In this document: positions 1 through 7,051 of the stretch, piece after piece | How the letters are laid out: every line of letters starts with the position of its first letter | Numbering within the stretch: position 1 is the first letter of the stretch | Assembly: GCA_016183435.1 (NCBI GenBank) | Contig: JACPEQ010000042.1 | Location: 1 to 42,183, forward strand | Origin: Chloroflexota bacterium | GTDB lineage: Bacteria; Chloroflexota; Limnocylindria; P2-11E | DNA length: 42,183 nucleotides | Direction: 5' to 3' | Notes under the pieces: model-generated | Database searches by the model: none | The model's input: only the letters and a program-made list of their open reading frames with translations | Told to the model about the DNA's origin: nothing | Program-made: the position numbers and the translations under genes

Positions 1-39
1 GAGCTCAGCCTCGTTGGCCACCGCGGCGTCGTCGACTAG
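1..39 (+). CDS. 3' end of an unidentified upstream CDS (...ELSLVGHRGVVD*), truncated by window edge
   Basis: Frame 1 is open from base 1 to TAG at 37-39; only 12 codons visible, so this is tentative. Confidence 0.3.
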   Translation, partial: ELSLVGHRGVVD

Positions 40-42
40 ACT
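37..42 (+). promoter_or_regulatory. Putative -10 box TAGACT for tRNA-Val
   Basis: TAGACT lies 9 bp before the tRNA 5' end; the same hexamer precedes infC. Confidence 0.4.
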
Positions 43-51
43 GATGTCACC

Positions 52-125
52 GGGCACGTAGCTCAGCTGGTTAGAGCACTTGCTTGACATGCAAGAGGTC
101 CCGCGTTCGAGCCGCGGCGTGCCCA
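52..125 (+). tRNA. tRNA-Val (anticodon GAC)
   Basis: Acceptor GGGCACG/CGTGCCC, D-arm TAGCTCAGCTGGTTAGAGCA, anticodon stem-loop CTTGC-TTGACAT-GCAAG, T-arm with GTTCGAG. Confidence 0.95.
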
Positions 126-141
126 CAGTCGCGCTTGTGGA

Positions 142-226
142 TTGGCAGTTCGCGTCCCGTTTGTTGGCAGTTTGCGTCCCGTCTTGACAGTTCCGGTCCC
201 GTCTTTCCATGACGGTCGCATTCCGT
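142..226. repeat. Four imperfect ~19-bp direct repeats (TTGgCAGTTcGcGTCCCGT), resembling the multiple terminal repeats of IS21-family ends
   Basis: TTGGCAGTTCGCGTCCCGT (142-160), TTGGCAGTTTGCGTCCCGT (164-182), TTGACAGTTCCGGTCCCGT (184-202), degenerate ATGACGGTCGCATTCCGT (209-226). No transposase ORF nearby. Confidence 0.5.
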
Positions 227-317
227 ACGGCTGAGGCCTGGGGACCGGAGGCGCGCCTGCCGCCCGCGCTCGCTTGTCGCCGGAAGCGCAGAGCGCGGCA
301 CGACGAGCAGTGGCCCG

Positions 318-974
318 CTACCGGCCACGCCGTGCTTTCTTCGCCGTGTGCTCGCCTCGTTGGGTCGCGCCCCGCGGCCGTGGGGCGAACCGAGCGAGGC
401 CATCGTTGACCCGCTCGAGGTCGAATCGCTCCGGATCGAAGTCAGGCCCGAGCCATTCGATGGATCCGTCGTGCTCCGGATGCCGCGGGCTCCGGAGCGC
501 CCTGAGGAGGTCGGCATAGCCGTACGCGCCGCCGCAGTCCTCGGGCGGACAGGCCCGCTCGCCTTCGAGGCATCGCGGTACGGGGAAGCTGACCGTCTCG
601 ACCGGCAGCTCGTCCGCGACCGCGATGAGGTGATCCCAGCTATCGCCGAAGTCGTACTCGTAGACGCACGTTGAGCCGCGCCGCGGCGCGATCTGGTTCA
701 GCGTGATGCGCCGGTAGTCGATCGGGCCCGGCTCGTGCTCCTGATGGGGCTCCGCGAAGACGACGTCGCCGACCTTGAACTGATGAAGGTGGGAGTTGGT
801 CCAGCCCATCACGATCTGGAGGATGACGTGAAGCTGGGGCAGCGTCACATCTTGCGGCACCAGCACCCGGCGCCAGATCGGCGGGTTGATGCCCATGAGG
901 CTGACGCGCAGCTGGAAGACATCGTCGGGTTGCGGGGACCGGAGGCTCCGCGCGGGCTGACTCGCCTTCGTCAT
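318..974 (-). CDS. Plasmid pRiA4b ORF-3-like family protein
   Basis: 218 aa with VFQLRVSLMGINPPIWRRVLVP and YEYDFGDSWDHLI motifs typical of this family. Confidence 0.85.
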   Translation of the reverse strand: MTKASQPARSLRSPQPDDVFQLRVSLMGINPPIWRRVLVPQDVTLPQLHVILQIVMGWTNSHLHQFKVGDVVFAEPHQEHEPGPIDYRRITLNQIAPRRGSTCVYEYDFGDSWDHLIAVADELPVETVSFPVPRCLEGERACPPEDCGGAYGYADLLRALRSPRHPEHDGSIEWLGPDFDPERFDLERVNDGLARFAPRPRGATQRGEHTAKKARRGR

Positions 975-1143
975 CCGGCGCGATCCTACCTCGTGCCGGG
1001 AGAATCGAGGCCTCGAAGGGCCTGAGGACTGCGGGCGAGCGGCCGTTGGATCGGACCCGCCGGCGATGAGCGACGCGTGCGCACCACGCAGTCGGTGGTC
1101 ACGCTCGTCGAAGGCAAGGACCGCGGGCCGAGCTGAGTAGAAA

Positions 1144-1162
1144 TGGTATAGTTTCTATACCA
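1144..1162. promoter_or_regulatory. Perfect inverted repeat TGGTATAG-TTT-CTATACCA abutting the brnT start codon; putative operator/promoter
   Basis: 8-bp arms, 3-bp spacer, next base is the A of ATG at 1163; left arm contains a TATAGT -10-like hexamer. Confidence 0.65.
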
Positions 1163-1432
1163 ATGGAGTTTGACTTCGATCCGGCCAAGAGCGACGCGAA
1201 CAAGGCGAAGCGCGGGATCGACTTCAACGAAGCCACGAAGCTGTGGGAGGATGCGAGCCGGATCGAGATCCCAGCCCGGACAACGGGCGAGCCCCGCTTC
1301 ATGGTCATTGGAAAGATCGGCGGTAGACACTGGTCTGGGGTCATTACCTATCGCGGCGAGAAGACACGCATCGTCTCGGTCCGGCGCTCACGAGGGGAGG
1401 AGGTGGAGTTGTATGAGAGTCAAGGCGAGTAA
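1163..1432 (+). CDS. brnT: BrnT family toxin
   Basis: 89 aa: MEFDFDPAKSDANKAKRGIDFNEATKLWEDASRIEI...RFMVIGKIGGRHWSGVITYRGEKTRIVSVRRSR, characteristic BrnT layout. Confidence 0.9.
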   Translation: MEFDFDPAKSDANKAKRGIDFNEATKLWEDASRIEIPARTTGEPRFMVIGKIGGRHWSGVITYRGEKTRIVSVRRSRGEEVELYESQGE

Positions 1433-1655
1433 GTTCGACCAGGAGTTCGACCAGGGAAAGGACGTTGCTCGCTACCTGGATGTCTCGAAAGCGCGTCGGC
1501 CCGGGCTGGAGCAGCGCCGGGTCAATGTGGACATCCCGGTATGGATGATCGAGTCGCTCGATCGAGAGGCGGCACGCGTGGGTGTACCACGGCAGTCGCT
1601 GGTCAAGCTCTGGATCGCGGAGCGACTCGAGCGGCTCCGGACAGGAGCCGCGTAA
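1413..1655 (+). CDS. brnA: BrnA-like antitoxin
   Basis: 80 aa MRVKASKFDQEFDQGKDVARYLDVSKARRPGLEQRRVNVDIPVWMIESLDREAARVGVPRQSLVKLWIAERL; overlaps brnT by 20 nt; contained in ORF 1170..1655. Confidence 0.85.
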   Translation: MRVKASKFDQEFDQGKDVARYLDVSKARRPGLEQRRVNVDIPVWMIESLDREAARVGVPRQSLVKLWIAERLERLRTGAA

Positions 1656-1768
1656 GGAGGCGTCCACGATCCGGACGCCCGCGCGATCCGCGGAGGCGAC
1701 GTCAGAATCTAGGCGAACCTCCGTATTCCTCTTGACGCCCTTTGCGGCCGACCCGAGCGTGACGTCGC

Positions 1769-2782
1769 GTGGATCCGAACGTCGTCCTCCCGCTTCTCTC
1801 GTCTCTGACCAGCTTCGCCTTCTTCGCGCTCGTCGGAGCGCAGTGGCTCGCGCGGCGCCGCAGCTTCCAGCTCGTGTGGGCGATCGGGCTCCTGTGGTAC
1901 GGGATCAGCGCCGGGACGGAGTTCCTCGGCGGGGCGTTCGGGTGGAGCGAGCCGCTCTACCGTGCCTGGTACCTGATCGGCGCGTTCTTCGTGGCCGCGT
2001 ATCTCGGGATGGGCACGGTGTATCTGCTCGAGAAGACCCGATTCGGGTACTTCGTCGCTGCGACCCTGCTGCTGGGAGGCCTCTTCGGGCTGTCGATCAG
2101 GGGGCGGTACCCCGACGCGGGGGCGCTCGCGACGTCGGTGATCCTCTTCTCCGTGGTGGCGGCCGCGCTCGTCGCCGTGACGACGTGGCGGCGCCGCGAG
2201 TGGTCCGGCCACGTGACGATGCTCGTGCTCGCGCTCGGCTCGTTCGGTGTGGCCTGGCTCACGCTCACCGCCGAGGTGGCGGCCCCCGGTTTTGCCCTGG
2301 ACCCGGTCACGCACGTTCCGCTTGGCAGCGCGATCCCCGGCGAGGTCCGGGTCCTCGCCGCCCCGTTCAACATCGCGGGCGCCGCGGCGCTCGTGTTCGG
2401 CGCGCTGTTCTCGGCCTACGTGTTCATGCCGAAGCGCAAGGTGCTGCGCGGCCGGGAGCTGCCGCCCGTGGTCGCGCAGCTGTACGGCCTCGTCGCGGTG
2501 ACGGTGAACTTCCTCGCGTCGCTGCCCCTCGCGTGGAGCGCACTCATGCGCGGCGAGCTGCACTCCCGCGTCCCCTCGACGATGCTCATCGCGCTGGGCG
2601 GGTTCATCCCGGGCATCACGAGCGGTCTGAATCGCTTCGGGATCACCTGGGCCTTCTACCTCGGCGAGCTGCTGGGAGTGCTCCTCATCTTCATCGGCTT
2701 CCTCGTCAGCACCGAGGTCTTCGCGTCGCGGATCGACCTCGGCCGCGTCGTGGTCCTCGACCGCACCTCGCCCGTCGCCTGA
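1769..2782 (+). CDS. Hypothetical multi-pass membrane protein
   Basis: 337 aa, GTG start, many hydrophobic segments; family not recognised. Confidence 0.75.
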   Translation: MDPNVVLPLLSSLTSFAFFALVGAQWLARRRSFQLVWAIGLLWYGISAGTEFLGGAFGWSEPLYRAWYLIGAFFVAAYLGMGTVYLLEKTRFGYFVAATLLLGGLFGLSIRGRYPDAGALATSVILFSVVAAALVAVTTWRRREWSGHVTMLVLALGSFGVAWLTLTAEVAAPGFALDPVTHVPLGSAIPGEVRVLAAPFNIAGAAALVFGALFSAYVFMPKRKVLRGRELPPVVAQLYGLVAVTVNFLASLPLAWSALMRGELHSRVPSTMLIALGGFIPGITSGLNRFGITWAFYLGELLGVLLIFIGFLVSTEVFASRIDLGRVVVLDRTSPVA

Positions 2783-2837
2783 TCGGCGTATCCTTCCGAT
2801 CGCGCGACGACGCGGACCGCACCCTCCATCCGACGCC

Positions 2838-3014
2838 GTACAGAGAGCCTCGACCGATGAGACGAGGCCGGTAGCGACGGAGGGATACCGCCGCTGAGCG
2901 TTGTGGGCCGGCCCCGTACAGCCGACGAGAGCGCTGTCTGGCATTCCGGGCAGAAACTGGGTGGGACCGCGAGCGACCGCCTCGTCCCAGTAGACGAAGC
3001 GGTCGCTGTGTTTT
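2838..3014 (+). promoter_or_regulatory. T-box riboswitch leader of thrS with overlapping terminator hairpin
   Basis: T-box core TGGGTGGGACCGCG at 2958-2971, antiterminator CTGGG (2957-2961)/CCCAG (2986-2990); competing 15-nt stem AGCGACCGCCTCGTC (2972-2986)/GACGAAGCGGTCGCT (2993-3007), one mismatch, then GTGTTTT. 5' boundary approximate. Confidence 0.85.
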
Positions 3015-3026
3015 GGAGGTTCCGCG

Positions 3027-4877
3027 ATGGCGAAGCAGCTCGGACGCAGACCGGACCACGGCGCGGAGGATCCGCTCCACCCGCTGCGGCATTCCGCCGC
3101 GCACGTGATGGCTGGAGCGGTCATGGACCTGTTCCCCGGGACGAAGCTCGGGATCGGTCCCGCGGTGAAGGACGGCTTCTACTACGACCTCGCCCTCCCG
3201 CGCGCGCTCGCGCCCGACGACCTGCCGCGCATCGAGGAGCGCATGCGCGAGGTCGTGAAGGCCAACGTGCCGTTCGAACGCAAGCAGATGTCCCGCGACG
3301 AAGGCATCCGCTTCTTCACGGAGCACGGGCAGGACTTCAAGGTCGACCTCATCCGGAGCTTCGACAGGGCCGAGGGCGCGGAGGACGACTCCGTCGGCAT
3401 CTACCAGCACGGGAGCTTCGTCGATCTCTGCAAGGGGCCGCACGTCCAGCGGACCGGCGACATCACGGCGTTCAAGCTCATGTCCATCGCGGGCGCGTAC
3501 TGGCGCGGCGACGAGACGAAGCCACAGCTGACGCGCATCTACGGCACGGTCTGGTCGTCCCAGAAGGATCTCGACGCCTACCTCGAGAAGCTGAAGGAGA
3601 TCGAGCGGCGCGACCACCGCGCGCTCGGGCGTGATCTCGAGCTGTTCCGCATCGACGACGAGCTCGGGAGCGGGCTCGTGCTGTGGCTACCCAACCTCTC
3701 GGTGGTACGAGAGGAGCTCGAGACGTGGTGGCGCAGGGTCCATCACGAGCGCGGCTACACGCTCGTCTACACGCCGCACATCGCTCACGAGAAGACGTAC
3801 CAGCGGTCGGGCCACCTGGAGAAGTACGGCGAGAACATGTACGGGCCGCTCGCGCTCGACGAGGGCACCCAGAACTTCTGGATCAAGCCCATGAACTGCC
3901 CGGGCCACATCAAGGTCTTCCAGTCGAAGGTCCGGTCCTACCGCGAGCTGCCGCTGCGCATCGGCGAGCTCGGGACGGTCTACCGCTACGAGCGCGGCGG
4001 CACGCTGCACGGCATGCAGCGCGTGCGCGGCTTCACGCAGGACGACAGCCACATCTTCTGCACGTGGCAGCAGGCGCAGGAGGAGATCGGGAAGGTCTTC
4101 GACCTGGCGATGGAGTTCATGCGGCTCTTCGGCTACTCGGACCCCGTCATCTACCTCTCCACGCGGCCCGAGCGGCGCCTCGGGACCGACGAGATGTGGG
4201 ACAGGGCGGAGAACGCGCTGCGCGAGGCCCTCGGCGTCCGCGAGGTGCCGTACAGGATCGACGAAGGCGGCGGCGTCTTCTACGCGCCGAAGATCGACGT
4301 CAAGGTCATGGACGCCATCGGACGCGAGTGGCAGGGCCCGACGATCCAGATCGACCTGAACCTGCCCGAGCGCTTCGACGTGACGTTCGTCAACGACAGG
4401 GGCGAGCGCGAGCGCGCGGTCATGGTCCACCGCGTCCTCTTCGGCAGCCTCGAGCGATCCGTCGCGGGGCTCATCGAGCACTACGCCGGCAACTTCCCGC
4501 TGTGGCTCGCGTGGGAACAGGTCGCGATCGTCCCGGTCCGGGAGGACGGCATGGAGTACGCGCGCCGTGTCGCGGCCGAGCTCCGCGCGCCTGGGATCCG
4601 CGTGCATCTCGATGAACCGCCGCTGGCGGACATGCGCGAGCGCATCCGCGAGGCACAGCACCGCCGCGCGGGCTACATCCTCGTCGTCGGCGCGAAGGAG
4701 GCGGAGGGCGAGACGGTGTCCGTGCGTCCGCGTGGCGCGGCGAAGGGCCAGGAGGAGCGCGGCGTGAAGCTCGCCGACTTCGTCACGCGCGTCGTGCGCG
4801 AGCGCGATGAGCAGGCCCTTCCCGGGGACTTCAAGCCCGGTGACGAGGGGCCGAGCGTGGCGGCGTCCCTGGAGTGA
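3027..4877 (+). CDS. thrS: Threonyl-tRNA synthetase
   Basis: 616 aa with HSAAH and CKGPH editing motifs, MNCPGH, RYERGGTLHGMQRVRGFTQDDSHIFC. Confidence 0.98.
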   Translation: MAKQLGRRPDHGAEDPLHPLRHSAAHVMAGAVMDLFPGTKLGIGPAVKDGFYYDLALPRALAPDDLPRIEERMREVVKANVPFERKQMSRDEGIRFFTEHGQDFKVDLIRSFDRAEGAEDDSVGIYQHGSFVDLCKGPHVQRTGDITAFKLMSIAGAYWRGDETKPQLTRIYGTVWSSQKDLDAYLEKLKEIERRDHRALGRDLELFRIDDELGSGLVLWLPNLSVVREELETWWRRVHHERGYTLVYTPHIAHEKTYQRSGHLEKYGENMYGPLALDEGTQNFWIKPMNCPGHIKVFQSKVRSYRELPLRIGELGTVYRYERGGTLHGMQRVRGFTQDDSHIFCTWQQAQEEIGKVFDLAMEFMRLFGYSDPVIYLSTRPERRLGTDEMWDRAENALREALGVREVPYRIDEGGGVFYAPKIDVKVMDAIGREWQGPTIQIDLNLPERFDVTFVNDRGERERAVMVHRVLFGSLERSVAGLIEHYAGNFPLWLAWEQVAIVPVREDGMEYARRVAAELRAPGIRVHLDEPPLADMRERIREAQHRRAGYILVVGAKEAEGETVSVRPRGAAKGQEERGVKLADFVTRVVRERDEQALPGDFKPGDEGPSVAASLE

Positions 4878-5354
4878 CCGCGGCGGTCGACACGAGTCCG
4901 GTCCTCGTCGGCCAGCGCGTCCAGCTCCGGCCGGCGCGCGACGACGACGCGCCCCACTTCATGCGTTGGGCTGGATCACGCGCCGCGCGAGCGACGGCAC
5001 GGCGCTCGGCACGACCCGACTCGGCGCGATCGACCGAGCGGACCGCTCGGTCGAGATCGGCTGGACGATGCTCGGACCCGAGGGCCGGGGGACCGCGGCG
5101 AACACCGAGGCGAAGTACCTGCAGCTGCGCCACGCCTTCGAGGATCTGGCGCCCTCCGCGTATGGCTGAAGACCGACGCGTTGAACGAACGGTCGCAGCG
5201 GGCGATCGAGCGGATCGGCGCCAGGCTGGAGGGGGTCATCCGCAACGAGCGCATCGTCCGGGACGGGCGCGTGCGCGACGCCCGCTACTACTCCTTCGTC
5301 GACCGCGACTGGCCCGAGGCGAAGCGCCGTCTGGAGCGCCTTCTCGAGCGGTGA
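4874..5354 (+). pseudogene. Disrupted RimJ/RimL-type GNAT acetyltransferase
   Basis: Homologous pieces in three frames: VLVGQRVQLRPARDDDAPHFMRWA (frame of 4874), GTTRLGAIDRADRSVEIGWTMLGPEGRGTAANTEAKYLQLRHAFEDL (frame of 4807 ORF), LRVWLKTDALNERSQRAIERIGARLEGVIRNERIVRDGRVRDARYYSFVDRDWPEAKRRLERLLER* (to 5354). Confidence 0.8.
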
Positions 5355-5390
5355 GGACGTCGCCCATGGCGGGCCCGGCATCTCGGCTGC

Positions 5391-5396
5391 TAGACT
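5391..5396 (+). promoter_or_regulatory. Putative -10 box TAGACT upstream of infC
   Basis: Same hexamer as before tRNA-Val; no convincing -35. Confidence 0.35.
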
Positions 5397-5459
5397 TCTC
5401 GCAGTTGAAGTCCCTCACTGCGGAGCCGCTCTGAGCCGCTACACGAAGGGCGTGGCCTC

Positions 5460-6224
5460 ATAGCCGAGCTCCGGGTCAACGACCAGATCCGCGTCCCCAC
5501 CGTGCGCCTCGTCGGCGTCGACGGTCAGCAGCTTGGCGTCGTCCCGACGCCGCGCGCGCTCGCGCTCGCCCAGAGCGAGGGCTATGACCTGATCGAGGTG
5601 GCCCCCGCGGCCGTCCCGCCCGTCTGCAGGATCGGTGACTTCGGCAAGCTGCGGTATGAGAACCAGCAGCGCGAGCGCGAAGCCAAGAAGAAGCAGAAGA
5701 CGATCACGTGGAAAGAGGTCCGCATCGCTCCGAAGATCGACGAGCACGACCTCGAGACGAAGATCAAGACGGCGGCTCGACTGCTCGGCCACGGCGACAA
5801 GCTGAAGCTCGTCGTCCGCTTCCGCGGGCGAGAGCTCGCGCACCCGGATCGCGGCCGTGTCCTCCTCATGCAGATGGCCGATCGCCTGAAGGACGTGGCT
5901 GCCATCGAGCGGGCGCCGCTCCTCGAAGGCCGCCAGATGATCATGGTCATGAACCCGGTGCGTCCGGGCCAGGCTCAGCCCGCGCCGCTCGTGGGACCCG
6001 CCCGACCGGCGGCCAGCGCACCGCAGCCCGCCACGGCACCGGCGGCCCGCCCCGCCGCACCTCAAGTAGCGCCGCGTCCGGCGACGGCGCCTCCGCCCGC
6101 TCGCCCGGCGGCGTCCGCGCCCACCGCCGCGGCCCCGCGCGTCCCCGCGGCCGCACCGCGGCCGGCAGCACCTCCTCGTCCGGCTGCGCGCCCTGCGGCC
6201 GCTCGTACGCAGCGGCCCGCCTGA
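5460..6224 (+). CDS. infC: Translation initiation factor IF-3 with long Ala/Pro-rich C-terminal extension; start likely non-AUG
   Basis: [27 protein letters not shown]...[22 protein letters not shown]...; the listed ORF starts at GTG 5502 but the conserved N-terminus begins upstream at about ATA 5460. Confidence 0.9.
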   Translation: MAELRVNDQIRVPTVRLVGVDGQQLGVVPTPRALALAQSEGYDLIEVAPAAVPPVCRIGDFGKLRYENQQREREAKKKQKTITWKEVRIAPKIDEHDLETKIKTAARLLGHGDKLKLVVRFRGRELAHPDRGRVLLMQMADRLKDVAAIERAPLLEGRQMIMVMNPVRPGQAQPAPLVGPARPAASAPQPATAPAARPAAPQVAPRPATAPPPARPAASAPTAAAPRVPAAAPRPAAPPRPAARPAAARTQRPA

Positions 6225-6234
6225 CCAGTACCGG

Positions 6235-6240
6235 TACACT
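6235..6240 (+). promoter_or_regulatory. Putative -10 box TACACT between infC and rpmI
   Basis: GGTACACT directly after infC stop; the same hexamer precedes rpsO at 35455-35460. Confidence 0.35.
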
Positions 6241-6254
6241 GAGCATCCCCACAG

Positions 6255-6296
6255 CGTCCCCCGGGCGCGCAGACCGCGGCGCCGCAGCGACGAGGT
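6255..6296. repeat. 42-bp dispersed repeat, copy 1 (second copy at 17186-17227)
   Basis: CGTCCCCCGGGCGCGCAGACCGcGGCGCCGCAGCGACGAGGT; 41/42 identical to copy 2. Confidence 0.85.
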
Positions 6297-6328
6297 GGAC
6301 CGCGTGCTTTCGCGCGCGCTGAGCGCCA

Positions 6329-6368
6329 GCGGCCAGAGGCGGCGCCCGGAGGGCGACCGCCGAGAAGA
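6329..6368. repeat. 40-bp hairpin repeat, copy 1 (second copy at 35410-35449)
   Basis: GCGGCCAGAGGCGGCGCC-cggag-GGCGACCGCCgAGAAGA; stem GGCGGCGCC/GGCG(a)CCGCC. Confidence 0.8.
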
Positions 6369-6381
6369 GGAAAGCGAAGAG

Positions 6382-6579
6382 ATGCCGAAGATCAAGTCAC
6401 ACAGCGGCGCGAAGAAGCGGTTCGAGGTGACCGGCACAGGCAAGCTGCGCCGCGCGAAGGCGTACAAAGGCCACCTCAACCAGCACAAGGATCCCGCGCG
6501 CAGGCGTCGTCACCAGGGCAAGGGCCTCGTCGCCAAGGGTGACATCGGTATCGTGCGGAAGCTCCTCCCGCACCTCTAA
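6382..6579 (+). CDS. rpmI: 50S ribosomal protein L35
   Basis: [33 protein letters not shown]..., 65 aa. Confidence 0.96.
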   Translation: MPKIKSHSGAKKRFEVTGTGKLRRAKAYKGHLNQHKDPARRRRHQGKGLVAKGDIGIVRKLLPHL

Positions 6580-6594
6580 GGAGAAGACCGTCAG

Positions 6595-6972
6595 ATGGCA
6601 CGTGTGAAGCGCGGCGTCGCCGCCCACAAGAAGCACAAGAAGCTCCTCGCGGCGGCCGAGGGTCGTCGGGGGGCGAAGCGAAAGCTCGTCCGCCCGGCTC
6701 GCGAGGCCGCGTTCCACGCGCTCGCGTACGCGCTGCGCGACCGCCGCGCGCGGAAGGCGCAGTTCCGCGCCCTCTGGATCGCGCGCATCAACGCGGCTTC
6801 ACGCCAGGCAGGGGTCTCATACAGCCGACTCATGTCGGCGATGCGCGCCGCCGGTGTCCAGCTCGACCGCAAGGTCCTCGCGGACATGGCCGTCCGCGAC
6901 CCCAAGGTCTTCCGGCAGTATGTCGAGCAGCTGAAGGACGGTGCCTTTACCAGACAGGCCGAGCGCTCGTAG
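6595..6972 (+). CDS. rplT: 50S ribosomal protein L20
   Basis: MARVKRGVAAHKKHKKLLAAAEGRRGAKRKLVRPAREA..., 125 aa. Confidence 0.97.
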   Translation: MARVKRGVAAHKKHKKLLAAAEGRRGAKRKLVRPAREAAFHALAYALRDRRARKAQFRALWIARINAASRQAGVSYSRLMSAMRAAGVQLDRKVLADMAVRDPKVFRQYVEQLKDGAFTRQAERS

Positions 6973-6996
6973 AGAGCGCGCATCCCTGGCGATGAC

Positions 6997-7035
6997 GGCC
7001 CGCCTTTCGTAACGAACGGAAGGCGGGCCTTCTCT
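6997..7035 (+). terminator. Hairpin between rplT and pheS, putative terminator/attenuator
   Basis: GGCCCGCCTTTCGT (6997-7010) / ACGGAAGGCGGGCC (7016-7029), followed by TTCTCT. Confidence 0.7.
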
Positions 7036-7051
7036 GTACCGGGAGGACGCG

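Noticed and set aside
71-517. 148-aa minus-strand ORF overlapping tRNA-Val and the repeats
   Set aside because: Runs through the tRNA gene and repeats; no plausible homology.
52-1740. Integrated island at tRNA-Val with duplicated tRNA 3' end (att site)
   Set aside because: No second copy of the tRNA 3' segment (GTTCGAGCCGCGGCGTGCCCA) was seen between here and thrS, and no integrase is present.
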